Origin: a virus
IMG/VR virus record: IMGVR_UViG_3300031963_000351
Location: 1-40,674 of that record
Strand: one strand, 5' to 3'
Length of the DNA: 40,674 bases
The notes beneath the pieces are model-generated. The model made no database searches and was not told the DNA's origin. It saw only the letters and a program-made list of their open reading frames with translations. A program made the translations under genes and the position numbers. Below are positions 17,262 to 24,651 of the stretch, piece by piece (position 1 is the stretch's first letter; the number at the start of each line of letters is the position of its first letter).

Positions 17262-17699
17262 TAAGTAATTTTTTACAAATTCCGACATTTCAACCAAAGA
17301 GGCATCTCTCCTTCCTGTATTTGCAAATACTGTAGTTAAAACAATGTTATCTTTTTTATATCCAATACTATTATCTAATCTATCTAAACTTGGTTTTCTC
17401 AATTTGTCTTTTAATGTAAAGTCTATAGGTATATTTAACCAATAACACATACCGTTTTGTTTGTTTTTTAAGTGTTCTAAAAAAGCACCATTTATTTTAT
17501 CATCAACATCGTGTACTTTCTTATTCCTACCATCTGGCAATTTTTGATTTTTAGCCTTCCTTGATGATAATGTTGACATTAACCTATATTTCCAATTTGA
17601 ATTATAACAAACTTTACATTGCCCTCTTTGTTTGCCATTGCCTCTACTTGAATATTCAGCTAACGGTTTTAATACTTTACACTCTATACATTCTTTCAT
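17259..17699 (-). CDS. HNH-like endonuclease with N-terminal zinc knuckle
   Basis: A 146-residue protein. CIECKVLKP...CKVC at residues 4-31 forms a zinc knuckle, then NGMCYWLNIPID, PSLDRLDNSIGYKKDNIVLTT and a final N-rich segment follow the phage HNH pattern (C-x-x-T/S, SLDRxD, GY, N). It is A+T rich and bordered by identical 12-bp repeats, with an attC-like hairpin upstream of its start, so it looks like an inserted single-gene unit. DNA nicking or homing activity is inferred from the family. Confidence 0.75.
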   Translation of the reverse strand: MKECIECKVLKPLAEYSSRGNGKQRGQCKVCYNSNWKYRLMSTLSSRKAKNQKLPDGRNKKVHDVDDKINGAFLEHLKNKQNGMCYWLNIPIDFTLKDKLRKPSLDRLDNSIGYKKDNIVLTTVFANTGRRDASLVEMSEFVKNYL

Positions 17700-17724
17700 A
17701 ATTATATCAATTTAAAACTACTTA

Positions 17725-17773
17725 TAACAGCACATTGGCGGCATTAAAACGACCGCCAATCTGCAAAACGTTA
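17725..17773 (-). repeat. attC-like imperfect hairpin upstream of HNH gene
   Basis: TAAC and GTTA ends enclose unpaired spacers and a 12-bp stem with one mismatch (17730-17741 with 17753-17764), loop of 11 nt. This order, outer box, spacer, long stem with an extrahelical base, variable loop, resembles integron attC sites, but the outer boxes do not match the RYYYAAC/GTTRRRY consensus well. Confidence 0.35.
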
Positions 17774-17822
17774 GCTGCTATTTTGGGACAACCCCTCAAC
17801 TTTTCTTGTTGATTTAGATCAA

Positions 17823-18140
17823 TCAAAACGGCACCCCGTCGCTTTCGTAGACATACTCTCCCACAAGCTCTCTTCTGCCGGAATTATTGATCTTGGTTAA
17901 TATACTGTTTTCTGAGTCTGTTTCGTACCAGAACGCTACCGGCTCTCCCTGACTTTCATCCGGGTCAGGTAGCAATGTAATATTTTCCGGGATGTAGACA
18001 TACGACTTCCCGGCCTTTCTGCAGGCCAAGGCTTCCTTGCAAACAACTGTCAGGCTGTTCCCGGGAGGAGGAGTCCCTCCGCCAGAAAAGATAGCCATGA
18101 TGTCCTTGGTTTTGATTATTGGGACCGTGATTTTTGTCAT
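17823..18140 (-). CDS. hypothetical protein
   Basis: A 105-residue protein without membrane segment or recognised motif. There is a GGGTPPPG linker near residue 20 and acidic patches (PDPDESQGEP). Its start overlaps the stop of the upstream DnaA-domain-like gene (ATGA), so it is co-expressed with it. Confidence 0.7.
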   Translation of the reverse strand: MTKITVPIIKTKDIMAIFSGGGTPPPGNSLTVVCKEALACRKAGKSYVYIPENITLLPDPDESQGEPVAFWYETDSENSILTKINNSGRRELVGEYVYESDGVPF

Positions 18141-18646
18141 ACGATGATCTTGATTTTGCTGACGTGATCCATTATTGGATACCCCATATTGGTCAGGATT
18201 TCAAACACCTGATCGGCAACAGCCCGAAAAGCTTTTTCGACACTGTACTTCTTCACAAAGGTTTTGTTCTCCACATGACCGATGGTGCAGTACGCTTTCT
18301 TGTACTTGAATTTGTCCCCGAGTTTTTGTTGCGAGAACTTGGGGTACAGTTTTCTCATGGACCATATTGCAATGTGACGAGCCCTGACGTAATTCGCCTC
18401 ATTGGTTTTTCCATCGGTGATGTCTTCCTGCGGAATAAGGGTCACCAGACTGACTGCTGATAGCACGTCTGCCCATACGTTCATTGCCGGGATCTTTGAT
18501 ACGTCCTCGATTCTTTTCTGCACGATGTCGATCTGTTTGTATATCTCGAATTCGTACTCGGACTTTGCGATCTTCGCAAGGTCTGTCAACATTTCCATTC
18601 TGTGGTTGGGATGGCAGAAGGCCACCATTCTTTCGATCTCTCTCAT
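18137..18646 (-). CDS. stand-alone DnaA domain-IV-like DNA-binding protein (copy 2)
   Basis: A 169-residue protein paralogous to the one at 19172-19681. Both share the opening (E.E.(M/L)VAFC), an FEIYxQI segment, and a domain with (A)RARHIAIW.MRKL then CT(I/V)xHVENK. That matches the DnaA C-terminal domain IV pattern, in which a helix-turn-helix and the DH(S/T)TVxHA-like signature contact DnaA boxes. There is no AAA+ ATPase. It could bind a phage origin or compete with host DnaA at its boxes. Confidence 0.75.
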   Translation of the reverse strand: MREIERMVAFCHPNHRMEMLTDLAKIAKSEYEFEIYKQIDIVQKRIEDVSKIPAMNVWADVLSAVSLVTLIPQEDITDGKTNEANYVRARHIAIWSMRKLYPKFSQQKLGDKFKYKKAYCTIGHVENKTFVKKYSVEKAFRAVADQVFEILTNMGYPIMDHVSKIKIIV

Positions 18647-18647
18647 C

Positions 18648-18896
18648 TTATTCGATTGTTTTGTTGATTACCATTGATTTTGGAACCACGATCCCATTGG
18701 ACAGCATAAGCTCCCCGCGCATAGGGTAGGCTCTCCACACGGACAGCGTGTCTTTGTAGATCACGACTCTTTTGCCAACAAGAGGCTCCATGAATTCTCG
18801 TTCTGTCTTGATGCCATTTGAGATGTGATGGCAGATGAATATGACCCCTGCGAATATCATTCCGATTGTCAAAAATGCGATAAGTTTGAGTTTCAT
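18648..18896 (-). CDS. small membrane-anchored protein
   Basis: An 82-residue protein with an N-terminal TM helix (LKLIAFLTIGMIFAGVIFIC) and a short soluble domain rich in V, K and R. It ends 1 nt before the DnaA-domain-like gene. No family is recognised. Confidence 0.65.
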   Translation of the reverse strand: MKLKLIAFLTIGMIFAGVIFICHHISNGIKTEREFMEPLVGKRVVIYKDTLSVWRAYPMRGELMLSNGIVVPKSMVINKTIE

Positions 18897-18907
18897 ATTT
18901 GTGTGTT

Positions 18908-19168
18908 TTAATTTTCCATTTCAATCCAGTTCACCCGGTCCTTCTTAAGGCATTCGAGGATCGTGTTTCTCAGGCTGCGGGCGTTCGCTTCTCCCATGAT
19001 TGCGACATCACTTGGATGCAGAAGAATGTCGTCTACGACCGTCCCGTTCATTTGCCTGAGAAGCTCGAAGTCCCACTCACACTTTTCTTCTATGCCGTCA
19101 AAGCAAGCTATAACCTTGCCCTTGTGGTAGTCAGCCTTTTTGTAGGCTCTTTTATTCAGTTGTATCAT
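18908..19168 (-). CDS. hypothetical small protein
   Basis: An 86-residue soluble protein, basic at the N-terminus (LNKRAYKKADYHKG). It lies between the two DnaA-domain-like paralogues with short gaps, so it is part of the same - strand operon. Function unknown. Confidence 0.65.
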   Translation of the reverse strand: MIQLNKRAYKKADYHKGKVIACFDGIEEKCEWDFELLRQMNGTVVDDILLHPSDVAIMGEANARSLRNTILECLKKDRVNWIEMEN

Positions 19169-19171
19169 GTG

Positions 19172-19681
19172 TTAAATTATGATGTGCATTTTATTTACGT
19201 GAATAAGTATTGAGTAGCCCTTGGACTCAAGTATTTCGCAGGCCTGTAGCATGAGCGTTCTGAAGGATTTCTCTGTAGCGTAGAGGCTTGGCACGGACTT
19301 GTTCTCAACATGGCTGACGGTGCAGTGCTTTCGTGGGTGGTCAAACATATTCCCCAAGTTGGTCTGCGAGAAGTGCGGGGCCAGCTTCCTCATAATCCAA
19401 ATCGCGATGTGTCTTGGCCTTGCGTACTCCCTCTCGCGAGAGTGTGCCGACGTGATTAGATCCACAGGGACAAAGGTCACCTCACTGACCGCAGACAGTA
19501 TGTCGTTCCACACGTCTTTGGGGGACATGGATTCGGGGGGCGTCGGGGCCTGTTGATCAGCATTAATCTGCCGATAAATTTCAAACTCAAATTCGGGCTT
19601 GGCAACTTTCGCAAGTGTTGCCAGCATCTCGGCCCTGTGCGGGTATCGGCAAAAGGCTACTAAAGTTTCAATCTCGTTCAT
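19172..19681 (-). CDS. stand-alone DnaA domain-IV-like DNA-binding protein (copy 1)
   Basis: A 169-residue paralogue of 18137-18646. The core is ARPRHIAIWIMRKL, then FSQTNLGNMF and KHCTVSHVENK, the DnaA domain-IV signature. An N-terminal helical segment replaces domains I-III. Same length and collinear conservation with the second copy indicate duplication inside this operon. Role in origin recognition or control of host initiation is inference. Confidence 0.78.
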   Translation of the reverse strand: MNEIETLVAFCRYPHRAEMLATLAKVAKPEFEFEIYRQINADQQAPTPPESMSPKDVWNDILSAVSEVTFVPVDLITSAHSREREYARPRHIAIWIMRKLAPHFSQTNLGNMFDHPRKHCTVSHVENKSVPSLYATEKSFRTLMLQACEILESKGYSILIHVNKMHIII

Positions 19682-19780
19682 TTTTTTAGTGTTTAAAGTG
19701 TTTGTTTTTTAGGGTTGTACATTGCTGCGTAACGTTATGACTTTACAATTTTGTTTGTTTTGTCAAGGTTTTACTTGACT

Positions 19781-19884
19781 TGGTTACCGGGACAGGATTC
19801 GAACCTGTATGATAAGTAACTTTAAGACCCTGTTGTAAACTTATCTCATCTTGGGTCAGCGTCTACCAATTCCGCCACCCGGTA
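19781..19884 (-). tRNA. tRNA-Leu-like gene with enlarged anticodon loop
   Basis: Acceptor stem TACCGGG/CCCGGTA is perfect (7 bp), the D arm is canonical for Leu (GCGGAATTGGTAGACGC), the T arm ACAGG-TTCGAAT-CCTGT is perfect, and an encoded ACCA follows. The only 5-bp anticodon stem available is GACCC/GGGTC (19859-19855 with 19832-19828), which encloses 22 nt instead of 7, so no anticodon can be assigned. The ~17-nt variable region fits a class II tRNA. Confidence 0.65.
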
Positions 19885-19891
19885 AAATCAA

Positions 19892-19961
19892 CCCAGACCA
19901 ACAACGGAAGCAAGAGTGTTCAAGCCGCCTCTCGACTTATATTGTTGCGGTCCGGGTCGAG
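19892..19961 (-). other. strong hairpin upstream of the tRNA-Leu-like gene
   Basis: CCCAGACC-AACAA (19892-19904) pairs with TTGTT-GC-GGTCCGGG (19942-19956), 13 bp with a two-base bulge. An alternative 6-bp stem CTCGAC/GTCGAG (19931-19936 with 19956-19961) uses overlapping bases, so the two folds exclude each other. The sequence lies between the 19964 gene and the tRNA-like element. Confidence 0.5.
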
Positions 19962-19963
19962 AA

Positions 19964-20116
19964 TTAAATTTTGTACAACTCGTCTCCCGTTTCTTCGTAG
20001 AGCTTACTCATCAGTTGTCTCATTTTGGCGCTGTCTTCTATTGACGGACGAATCGACCTTCTTGCAGTCAACACAAACAGTTGCCGATGCATTTCTCTTA
20101 CCTCTTCTGATGCCAT
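19964..20116 (-). CDS. small hypothetical protein
   Basis: Starting at ATG 20116 the product is 50 residues, charged and helical (EEVREMHRQ, SAKMRQLMSKLYEETGDEL). Longer in-frame starts would run into the neighbouring gene and look unlike coding sequence. It follows the 20128 gene by 11 nt. Function unknown. Confidence 0.55.
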   Translation of the reverse strand: MASEEVREMHRQLFVLTARRSIRPSIEDSAKMRQLMSKLYEETGDELYKI

Positions 20117-20127
20117 TTGTTTTGTAA

Positions 20128-20319
20128 TTAAGGTTTCAAGTACTTCCAGGTCCCCGCAACGGCCGGAATCATCAGTACATAAATCGCGATCTTCATCGCT
20201 CCATCGGAGAGTTCGGCGAAAGAAAGGAAGAGGATTATCACCACTATACAGCAAAGTATGGTGAACATCCCCCTCCCAGCTTCCTTCATTCCTCTCCCGA
20301 AATCGTCAAGGTACGACAT
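20128..20319 (-). CDS. small two-TM membrane protein
   Basis: From ATG 20319 (MSYLDDFGRG) a 63-residue protein with two hydrophobic segments (about 18-36 and 43-59). It is the first gene after a good - strand promoter, with a ~38-nt leader. No family is recognised. Confidence 0.6.
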   Translation of the reverse strand: MSYLDDFGRGMKEAGRGMFTILCCIVVIILFLSFAELSDGAMKIAIYVLMIPAVAGTWKYLKP

Positions 20320-20358
20320 GGGTTTGATCTTTAATTCTAGATGTCTTGCAATTTTTTG

Positions 20359-20390
20359 CAAATATAAATCTATATGCGTTGTTTGTGCAA
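20359..20390 (-). promoter_or_regulatory. promoter TTG-N21-TATATTTG
   Basis: On the - strand TTG (20390-20388), 21 bases, TATATTTG (20366-20359). It would drive the leftward operon beginning at 20319. Confidence 0.6.
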
Positions 20391-20473
20391 ATTATTTAAC
20401 ATTTAATGTTAAGAACTCCTAGATAATTTTCGGATCAATTCAAAAAAAATATAGGTTTTTTCGGTTTTTGTTT

Positions 20474-20481
20474 TACATTTG
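20474..20481 (+). promoter_or_regulatory. -7 box TACATTTG of the structured leader
   Basis: Matches TAnnTTTG. No TTG is seen exactly 19-21 bases upstream. Transcription would start about 20486, just before the first stem-loop. Confidence 0.55.
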
Positions 20482-20485
20482 CTGC

Positions 20486-20583
20486 GTTCTCACATTGCAG
20501 TGTTTGACGGCAGTGCAATGCGGGATGTAAGATCAAAATCTTACCCTGAAATGCCCTTGGTCCGTCAAACAAGGGCTTTTTTT
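20486..20583 (+). ncRNA. structured leader or small RNA with kissing-loop potential (element A)
   Basis: Three stem-loops follow the -7 box. SL1 is CATTGCA/TGCAATG (20493-20499, 20514-20520) with a 14-nt loop. SL2 is GTAAGAT/ATCTTAC (20527-20533, 20538-20544). SL3 is the terminator. TGTTTGACGG (20501-20510, inside the SL1 loop) is perfectly complementary to CCGTCAAACA (20562-20571), of which 8 nt lie in the terminator loop. The gene at 20584 starts right after the U-tract. Confidence 0.65.
20553..20583 (+). terminator. intrinsic terminator directly before the 20584 start codon
   Basis: GCCCTTG/CAAGGGC (20553-20559, 20570-20576) with a 10-nt loop and seven T ending at 20583; ATG is at 20584. 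Expression of the gene therefore needs read-through or antitermination. Confidence 0.8.
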
Positions 20584-21303
20584 ATGCCTAAGCGCACAGA
20601 AATATCAAGTATAATCTCAAGCGACACACTGTTTTCGAACGTAGAAAACATAAAGTGGCTTGAGAGGTTCGTTGAGTTCAAGCGGGCATTCCCAAACTCC
20701 GTGATATATAAATACTCTGCCTACCGAGTTGAAAAACTTGGGAGGTTAAAAATGTCACGTAACACAATCAAGAACACGATAGACAAGTTCATCGAGCTTG
20801 GTTGGGCAACAAAGAATAAATCTCACCTCATTTTAATATCTAAAAACAAATTGTCTGCGCTCTATGGGGCAAAATCTCATAGAAAAATCAAATTAGACAC
20901 AACCCTATCCGTTAAGATTCAATTACAAGCAAAGGTGTTTAGCAGAGCCATCAATCGCTCTCGCTATGGTAAGTGCATGCAGGAAGTACAAGGTAAAAGC
21001 ATCAGGCGTAAATACGCTAAATCACTCAGTGGCACTCCGCAGGAACTTTCTAGCAAAAAGATTGGGAAAATTTTTAACTCATCACAAACTCAAGCTCTAA
21101 GGGTGGTAAGAAGTCTGGAGAACAATGGGTGGATCACTGTACAACGGCAAAAACTCAAACATTTGGGTAAGTGTTCAGCCAAGCAGTGGCAGTTCAGAAA
21201 GGCGTGGTGGAACAAGAAGGAAAGTGTCGACAACTGCTTTTGGCATTTGGGGCATTTCTTCCATCTTCCATCTAATTCTTACCTCATGAATAGCATACCC
21301 TAA
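20584..21303 (+). CDS. winged-helix/HTH DNA-binding protein candidate
   Basis: A 239-residue basic protein. Two helix-turn-helix-like segments are visible: KMSRNTIKNTIDKFIELGW at about 57-75 and a second with SSKKIGKIF...TQALRVVRSLENNGWI at about 158-183, both of the winged-helix look (recognition helix then N/LGW). The rest is rich in K, R and S. It could be a replication or regulatory protein. ATG 20584 sits on the U-tract of a terminator, suggesting control by attenuation. It is alone on the + strand within leftward operons. Confidence 0.7.
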   Translation: MPKRTEISSIISSDTLFSNVENIKWLERFVEFKRAFPNSVIYKYSAYRVEKLGRLKMSRNTIKNTIDKFIELGWATKNKSHLILISKNKLSALYGAKSHRKIKLDTTLSVKIQLQAKVFSRAINRSRYGKCMQEVQGKSIRRKYAKSLSGTPQELSSKKIGKIFNSSQTQALRVVRSLENNGWITVQRQKLKHLGKCSAKQWQFRKAWWNKKESVDNCFWHLGHFFHLPSNSYLMNSIP

Positions 21304-21353
21304 AGATGCTAGAATTCCTAACCATTTTTTGACCAAGCAAAAAAAATCATCAA

Positions 21354-21953
21354 TCAAATAAGGCTCATTTTACTGAGGTAATCACACTCCTCATTCATTT
21401 CCCTTGGAATCCATTCTATTTCAATGTTTGAGAACGCCCCAAACATTTTCTTACACTCTAAGCCGTAGGGCAGGTACAGTCCGTTTGCCCCGAACCCCCA
21501 CACCCCATTCATTTGATTGACAACTAGGCTGGAGTCCCCCCTGACAAGTATGTTGTGGTCAGAGAAACTGTTATCCATAAGCCAGCACAGGGCATCGTAG
21601 AGGGCTATGTACTCTGCTGTGTTGGCTGAGTTTTTTGTGCTGGCCTGCTGTCTTCCTGAGGATTGGTGTATCCACCTCCCCCCTTGTTCGACATAAAACC
21701 CCCACCCCATCTGCCCGTATGGGTTGACCGGTTCGCAGCATCCGTCAAAGTACACTATTAGGTCGCGATTAAAGTGTTTAAACGTCTCCGACTCTACCTC
21801 CGCCCAGTAGCGCTCGTAGTAGGCGGATACGGCAGGGTACTGACCCCCCTCCCACGTTTCTTTAATCCACCATGCGGGGGTGTCTATCATTCTTTTACCC
21901 TTGTGTACCCCGAACGGGAAGGTGTCGCTGTGTTTTGCATTTTTGTTAGTCAT
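21354..21953 (-). CDS. DUF3820-RNase HI fusion
   Basis: A 199-residue protein. The N-terminus PFGVHKGKRMIDTPAWWI resembles DUF3820. Then follows RNase HI: Asp in VYFDGCCEP, Glu in NTAEYIALYDAL, Asp in VRGDSSLVV and a final acidic residue in PREMNEECDYLSK. All four metal-binding positions appear present. RNase H removes RNA of RNA-DNA hybrids, for example primers. The start overlaps the NinB-like stop (ATGA). Confidence 0.85.
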   Translation of the reverse strand: MTNKNAKHSDTFPFGVHKGKRMIDTPAWWIKETWEGGQYPAVSAYYERYWAEVESETFKHFNRDLIVYFDGCCEPVNPYGQMGWGFYVEQGGRWIHQSSGRQQASTKNSANTAEYIALYDALCWLMDNSFSDHNILVRGDSSLVVNQMNGVWGFGANGLYLPYGLECKKMFGAFSNIEIEWIPREMNEECDYLSKMSLI

Positions 21954-22384
21954 AGTAACTCAAGTTGTTCGTTTGGATCGGGTATGTAGATGTCCAGGGT
22001 CTCAGCGGCAAACTGCTTGACCTGCTCAAGGTAGTCCATGAACTCCGAGGTTGTTAGGTCCCTTGTTTTTTTAGGGATCTTCATAACCTCTCCGGTCTTT
22101 TCGTCATTCAGTTCATTGAACAGGAATCGGGACTTGAGGAACTCGTGGGTCATTTCCTTGTCCACATCGTGTCCGAATTCCCTGAGTCTGTCACAGATCA
22201 TTTGAACGCACACCCCGAAGTAGTACGCGTTGTGGAACACGGACCTGTACCTTCTCTTTGGCCTGACCTCGACCTCGACCTCGTACTCCTTGTCCCTTGA
22301 CAGGGACCTCAGGTACTCGTCAAACAGGGCTCTGTTCTTAACCCTGAGTGTTCCGTCTGGATTCACTATTGCGTTGAATTTCAT
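21950..22384 (-). CDS. NinB-like recombination protein
   Basis: From ATG 22384 a 144-residue protein. RRYRSVFHNAYYFGVCVQMICDRL and the following HDVDKEMTHEFLKSRFL match the NinB (Orf) pattern, a recombination mediator that can replace RecFOR in lambda. The C-terminus EFMDYLEQVKQFAAETLDI also fits. It is coupled by ATGA overlaps on both sides with the 22381 gene and RNase H, forming a recombination/repair operon. Confidence 0.75.
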   Translation of the reverse strand: MKFNAIVNPDGTLRVKNRALFDEYLRSLSRDKEYEVEVEVRPKRRYRSVFHNAYYFGVCVQMICDRLREFGHDVDKEMTHEFLKSRFLFNELNDEKTGEVMKIPKKTRDLTTSEFMDYLEQVKQFAAETLDIYIPDPNEQLELL

Positions 22385-22608
22385 TTGACCCTCCACACTC
22401 TAAAGCCCCCGTCACACAGGGCTGATTTAAACTTCTTTTTTTCAGACTTGGTGTGGTAGAGTGCAAGGGCCATTGTTGATGCCCTGCGGCTTGATGAATT
22501 AAACTCATCACACTCAACGAAGAAGGAATCTCCGACCTCCATCTTGTCAAACGGGTACTTTGTTTCTTTCTTCTTCCTTTCAAAAGGCACGTTTTTTTCG
22601 ATGTCCAT
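22381..22608 (-). CDS. small phage protein of the PFDKMEVGDSF type
   Basis: From ATG 22608 (MDIEKN) a 75-residue protein: KYPFDKMEVGDSFFV, then a helix RRASTMALALYHTKS and a final GGFRVWRV. This layout is common in phage genomes as a small uncharacterised, possibly DNA-binding protein. The stop overlaps the NinB-like start. Confidence 0.7.
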   Translation of the reverse strand: MDIEKNVPFERKKKETKYPFDKMEVGDSFFVECDEFNSSSRRASTMALALYHTKSEKKKFKSALCDGGFRVWRVK

Positions 22609-22627
22609 AGTTGTTGTTTTTTTGTTG

Positions 22628-23632
22628 TTAGTCTTCTGTTTCTTCTTCTGTAACACCCACCCTCTTAGCGGTTTCTACAAGGCTCATGAAGTCGTAGCCG
22701 GCATTCTCAATCTCCTTACGCACCTCCTCGTTCTTAGCGGTAATCTTATCACCCTTTGCGTAGCGGGCGATGACCCGTGACCAACGTGCTACCTGAGACT
22801 TGACTGAGTCAGAGTAGTCGCGTGGCTCTTCGAAGTCGTACAGGAACTTGAGGTAGTTTGAATACTCGATGCCGAAGTTCTTCTTGAACTTGCCATCCTC
22901 GAACACAATCAGTTTCTCAAGCGGAGGGCGAGTATTGGACGTGTAGTAGTGCGATATGGCGGCAAGGTCTGCTAGGTACTCCTGCTCAAGTTCTTCGGTC
23001 GGCTCGTAGTCAAAGCACATCATGCGGAGGTCATCCTTGCAGATGTACACGAGTTCGCCGTTGAGGTTAAGTCCCTTCATGTAGTGGAATAGCTGAAGGC
23101 GGTGGTGCTTAATAGGCTTCTCGGTCTTCTCCATCATATCCATGACAAAGGATGAGCAAGACTTGATTTCAAGCACCTTGGTCTCTAGTTCCATATCCCC
23201 GAACCTTTCATACAGTTTCTCTGCGATGTACAGGGAGGATGCTTGGATGGATTCGGGAAGGTGTGACGAGGTGATGTCCTGCTTGGCACGTTCAAGGTCT
23301 ATCTTACCACCGGCTAGGAAGTCAAGGCGACCCGATACGCGCAGTTTATTCGGGTATTCGACCATTACCCTCTCCTGAGTCTCTTGGATCAATCCTGCGC
23401 GTTCTAAAACGTATCGCACCACCCACTCGACAAGGTTACCCGCCTCGAACTTGCGGAGGCTTCTCATGTTGGGGGGGTTGGTTGGTGTAACGGCTCTCAT
23501 CTTCAGATATCGATCGACAAGGGGCTGTCCGATTTCCGATGCGTAGCAGTAGTCACGTTCTTCGAGTGGTCTTTGTACTGAGTATACGCACTCGTTCCAT
23601 AAACTCGCTAAATTCCACGTTTGTTTATTCAT
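22628..23632 (-). CDS. PD-(D/E)XK phage exonuclease
   Basis: A 334-residue protein. Motifs in order: an N-terminal E in a helix, SGRLDFLAGG (D), KVLEIKSC (E-x-K) and HHRLQLFHYMKGLN (Q), the arrangement of the Cas4/RecB-like family of phage exonucleases. Such enzymes resect DNA ends in recombination or packaging and work with annealing or mediator proteins, here probably the NinB-like product. It is upstream in the same - strand operon. Confidence 0.82.
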   Translation of the reverse strand: MNKQTWNLASLWNECVYSVQRPLEERDYCYASEIGQPLVDRYLKMRAVTPTNPPNMRSLRKFEAGNLVEWVVRYVLERAGLIQETQERVMVEYPNKLRVSGRLDFLAGGKIDLERAKQDITSSHLPESIQASSLYIAEKLYERFGDMELETKVLEIKSCSSFVMDMMEKTEKPIKHHRLQLFHYMKGLNLNGELVYICKDDLRMMCFDYEPTEELEQEYLADLAAISHYYTSNTRPPLEKLIVFEDGKFKKNFGIEYSNYLKFLYDFEEPRDYSDSVKSQVARWSRVIARYAKGDKITAKNEEVRKEIENAGYDFMSLVETAKRVGVTEEETED

Positions 23633-23643
23633 TGTGTTTTGTT

Positions 23644-23859
23644 TTATGTTAGTATGATTACTACGTTCCCTTTTTTCATGTGGAAGTAGCCGCTGTTGTC
23701 TACTTCTACGGTGTATTCATCGGCATTGCACCGCTGTGATATTGGCGGTTGAAACTTGCCCTGAAGGACCACCTTGTCGTCCCACACGCTGATGTTGTAG
23801 AACGCACTCTCACCGAACAGGTCTAGGAGGTCGTTCGCAATTTTTAAGTTAGCTTTCAT
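23644..23859 (-). CDS. small hypothetical protein
   Basis: A 71-residue protein with alternating hydrophobic strands (ISVWDDKVVLQGKF, YTVEVDNSGYFHM). It overlaps the upstream gene by 11 nt. No family is recognised. Confidence 0.65.
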   Translation of the reverse strand: MKANLKIANDLLDLFGESAFYNISVWDDKVVLQGKFQPPISQRCNADEYTVEVDNSGYFHMKKGNVVIILT

Positions 23860-24043
23860 TTCGTTGGATGTTAAAGAAGATTGTTTTGATTTCGTTTGGT
23901 ATGTTCTTAAGCAGTCGACCGCTCGGTATGTAGCTCGGGGAAACCCTCCCGATGTACTTGACGTTCTTGCCTACGATTGCATATAGATCACGAGAGTGCT
24001 TCACGATTTCATAGCCGTCCTTGGTCTTGTATACCCTGCTCAT
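23849..24043 (-). CDS. small basic hypothetical protein
   Basis: A 64-residue protein, basic (RVYKTKDGYEIVKHSRDLY) with short predicted strands. It overlaps the following gene and is part of the exonuclease operon. Function unknown. Confidence 0.6.
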   Translation of the reverse strand: MSRVYKTKDGYEIVKHSRDLYAIVGKNVKYIGRVSPSYIPSGRLLKNIPNEIKTIFFNIQRNES

Positions 24044-24092
24044 TGCATTAACAGAATTAGTTGTACGTATTATTATTTCTACTAAATAGATA

Positions 24093-24398
24093 CTAATTAG
24101 TGTCTATTAGCACCTCCTCCAACGCCGCCCTGAGGTCATCCTCCTGCTCGTCGGTGAGTAGTTTCCTGAACAGTTCTATGGCTATGTACCACACGTTATC
24201 CCCCTTCTCAAAGTGCGTCCCGCAGTGGGTGCAGAGGGTGAACGGCCGGTTGGATCTAAGCCCCACGTCAACGATGGTTGCGCACCCGCACGGGAATGAT
24301 ACGACATCTCTCACGGTGTATATCTTCCCCTTGATGACAGCTCCTTGGGAGTGTGTTTTGATACAAATCACATCATCCCCTGATTTAATTGCGCTCAT
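24093..24398 (-). CDS. zinc-ribbon-like small phage protein
   Basis: A 101-residue protein. GKIYTVRDVVSFPCGC, then CTHCGTHFEKGDNVWYIAIELFRKL has a CxC...CxxC zinc-ribbon-like arrangement seen in many phage small proteins. The acidic C-terminus is helical. Function unknown. Confidence 0.7.
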   Translation of the reverse strand: MSAIKSGDDVICIKTHSQGAVIKGKIYTVRDVVSFPCGCATIVDVGLRSNRPFTLCTHCGTHFEKGDNVWYIAIELFRKLLTDEQEDDLRAALEEVLIDTN

Positions 24399-24448
24399 TG
24401 TTGTGGATAGATTTTGATAGTTGATACATTATGGCAAACACGATGTGT

Positions 24449-24649
24449 TCAATTATGTTCTTCATCCCCTATTGTGTTAAGTATTGATACGAAAAACTGC
24501 ATTTCCTGTTCGTAGTACTCAGCGGACGAGAGGGATATGTACTCATCGGTATCTGATTTGCTGTTGGATATCCTCCTTGCGCTCTCTGCTTGGAATGCGA
24601 GGACCATGATCCGCTGTTTGATTTGCTGTATGATTTGATCTCTTTCCAT
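24449..24649 (-). CDS. small helical hypothetical protein
   Basis: A 66-residue protein that is almost wholly helical and charged (RDQIIQQIKQRIMVLAFQ). The next gene ends 3 nt upstream. No motif is recognised. Confidence 0.6.
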   Translation of the reverse strand: MERDQIIQQIKQRIMVLAFQAESARRISNSKSDTDEYISLSSAEYYEQEMQFFVSILNTIGDEEHN

Positions 24650-24651
24650 GT

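Noticed and set aside
19781-19884. group I intron in the tRNA-Leu-like gene
   Set aside because: The excess is only about 15 nt, far below any self-splicing intron.
24405-24420. DnaA-box-like TGTGGATAG (also near 25327)
   Set aside because: One mismatch each, isolated and not clustered; too weak to call.
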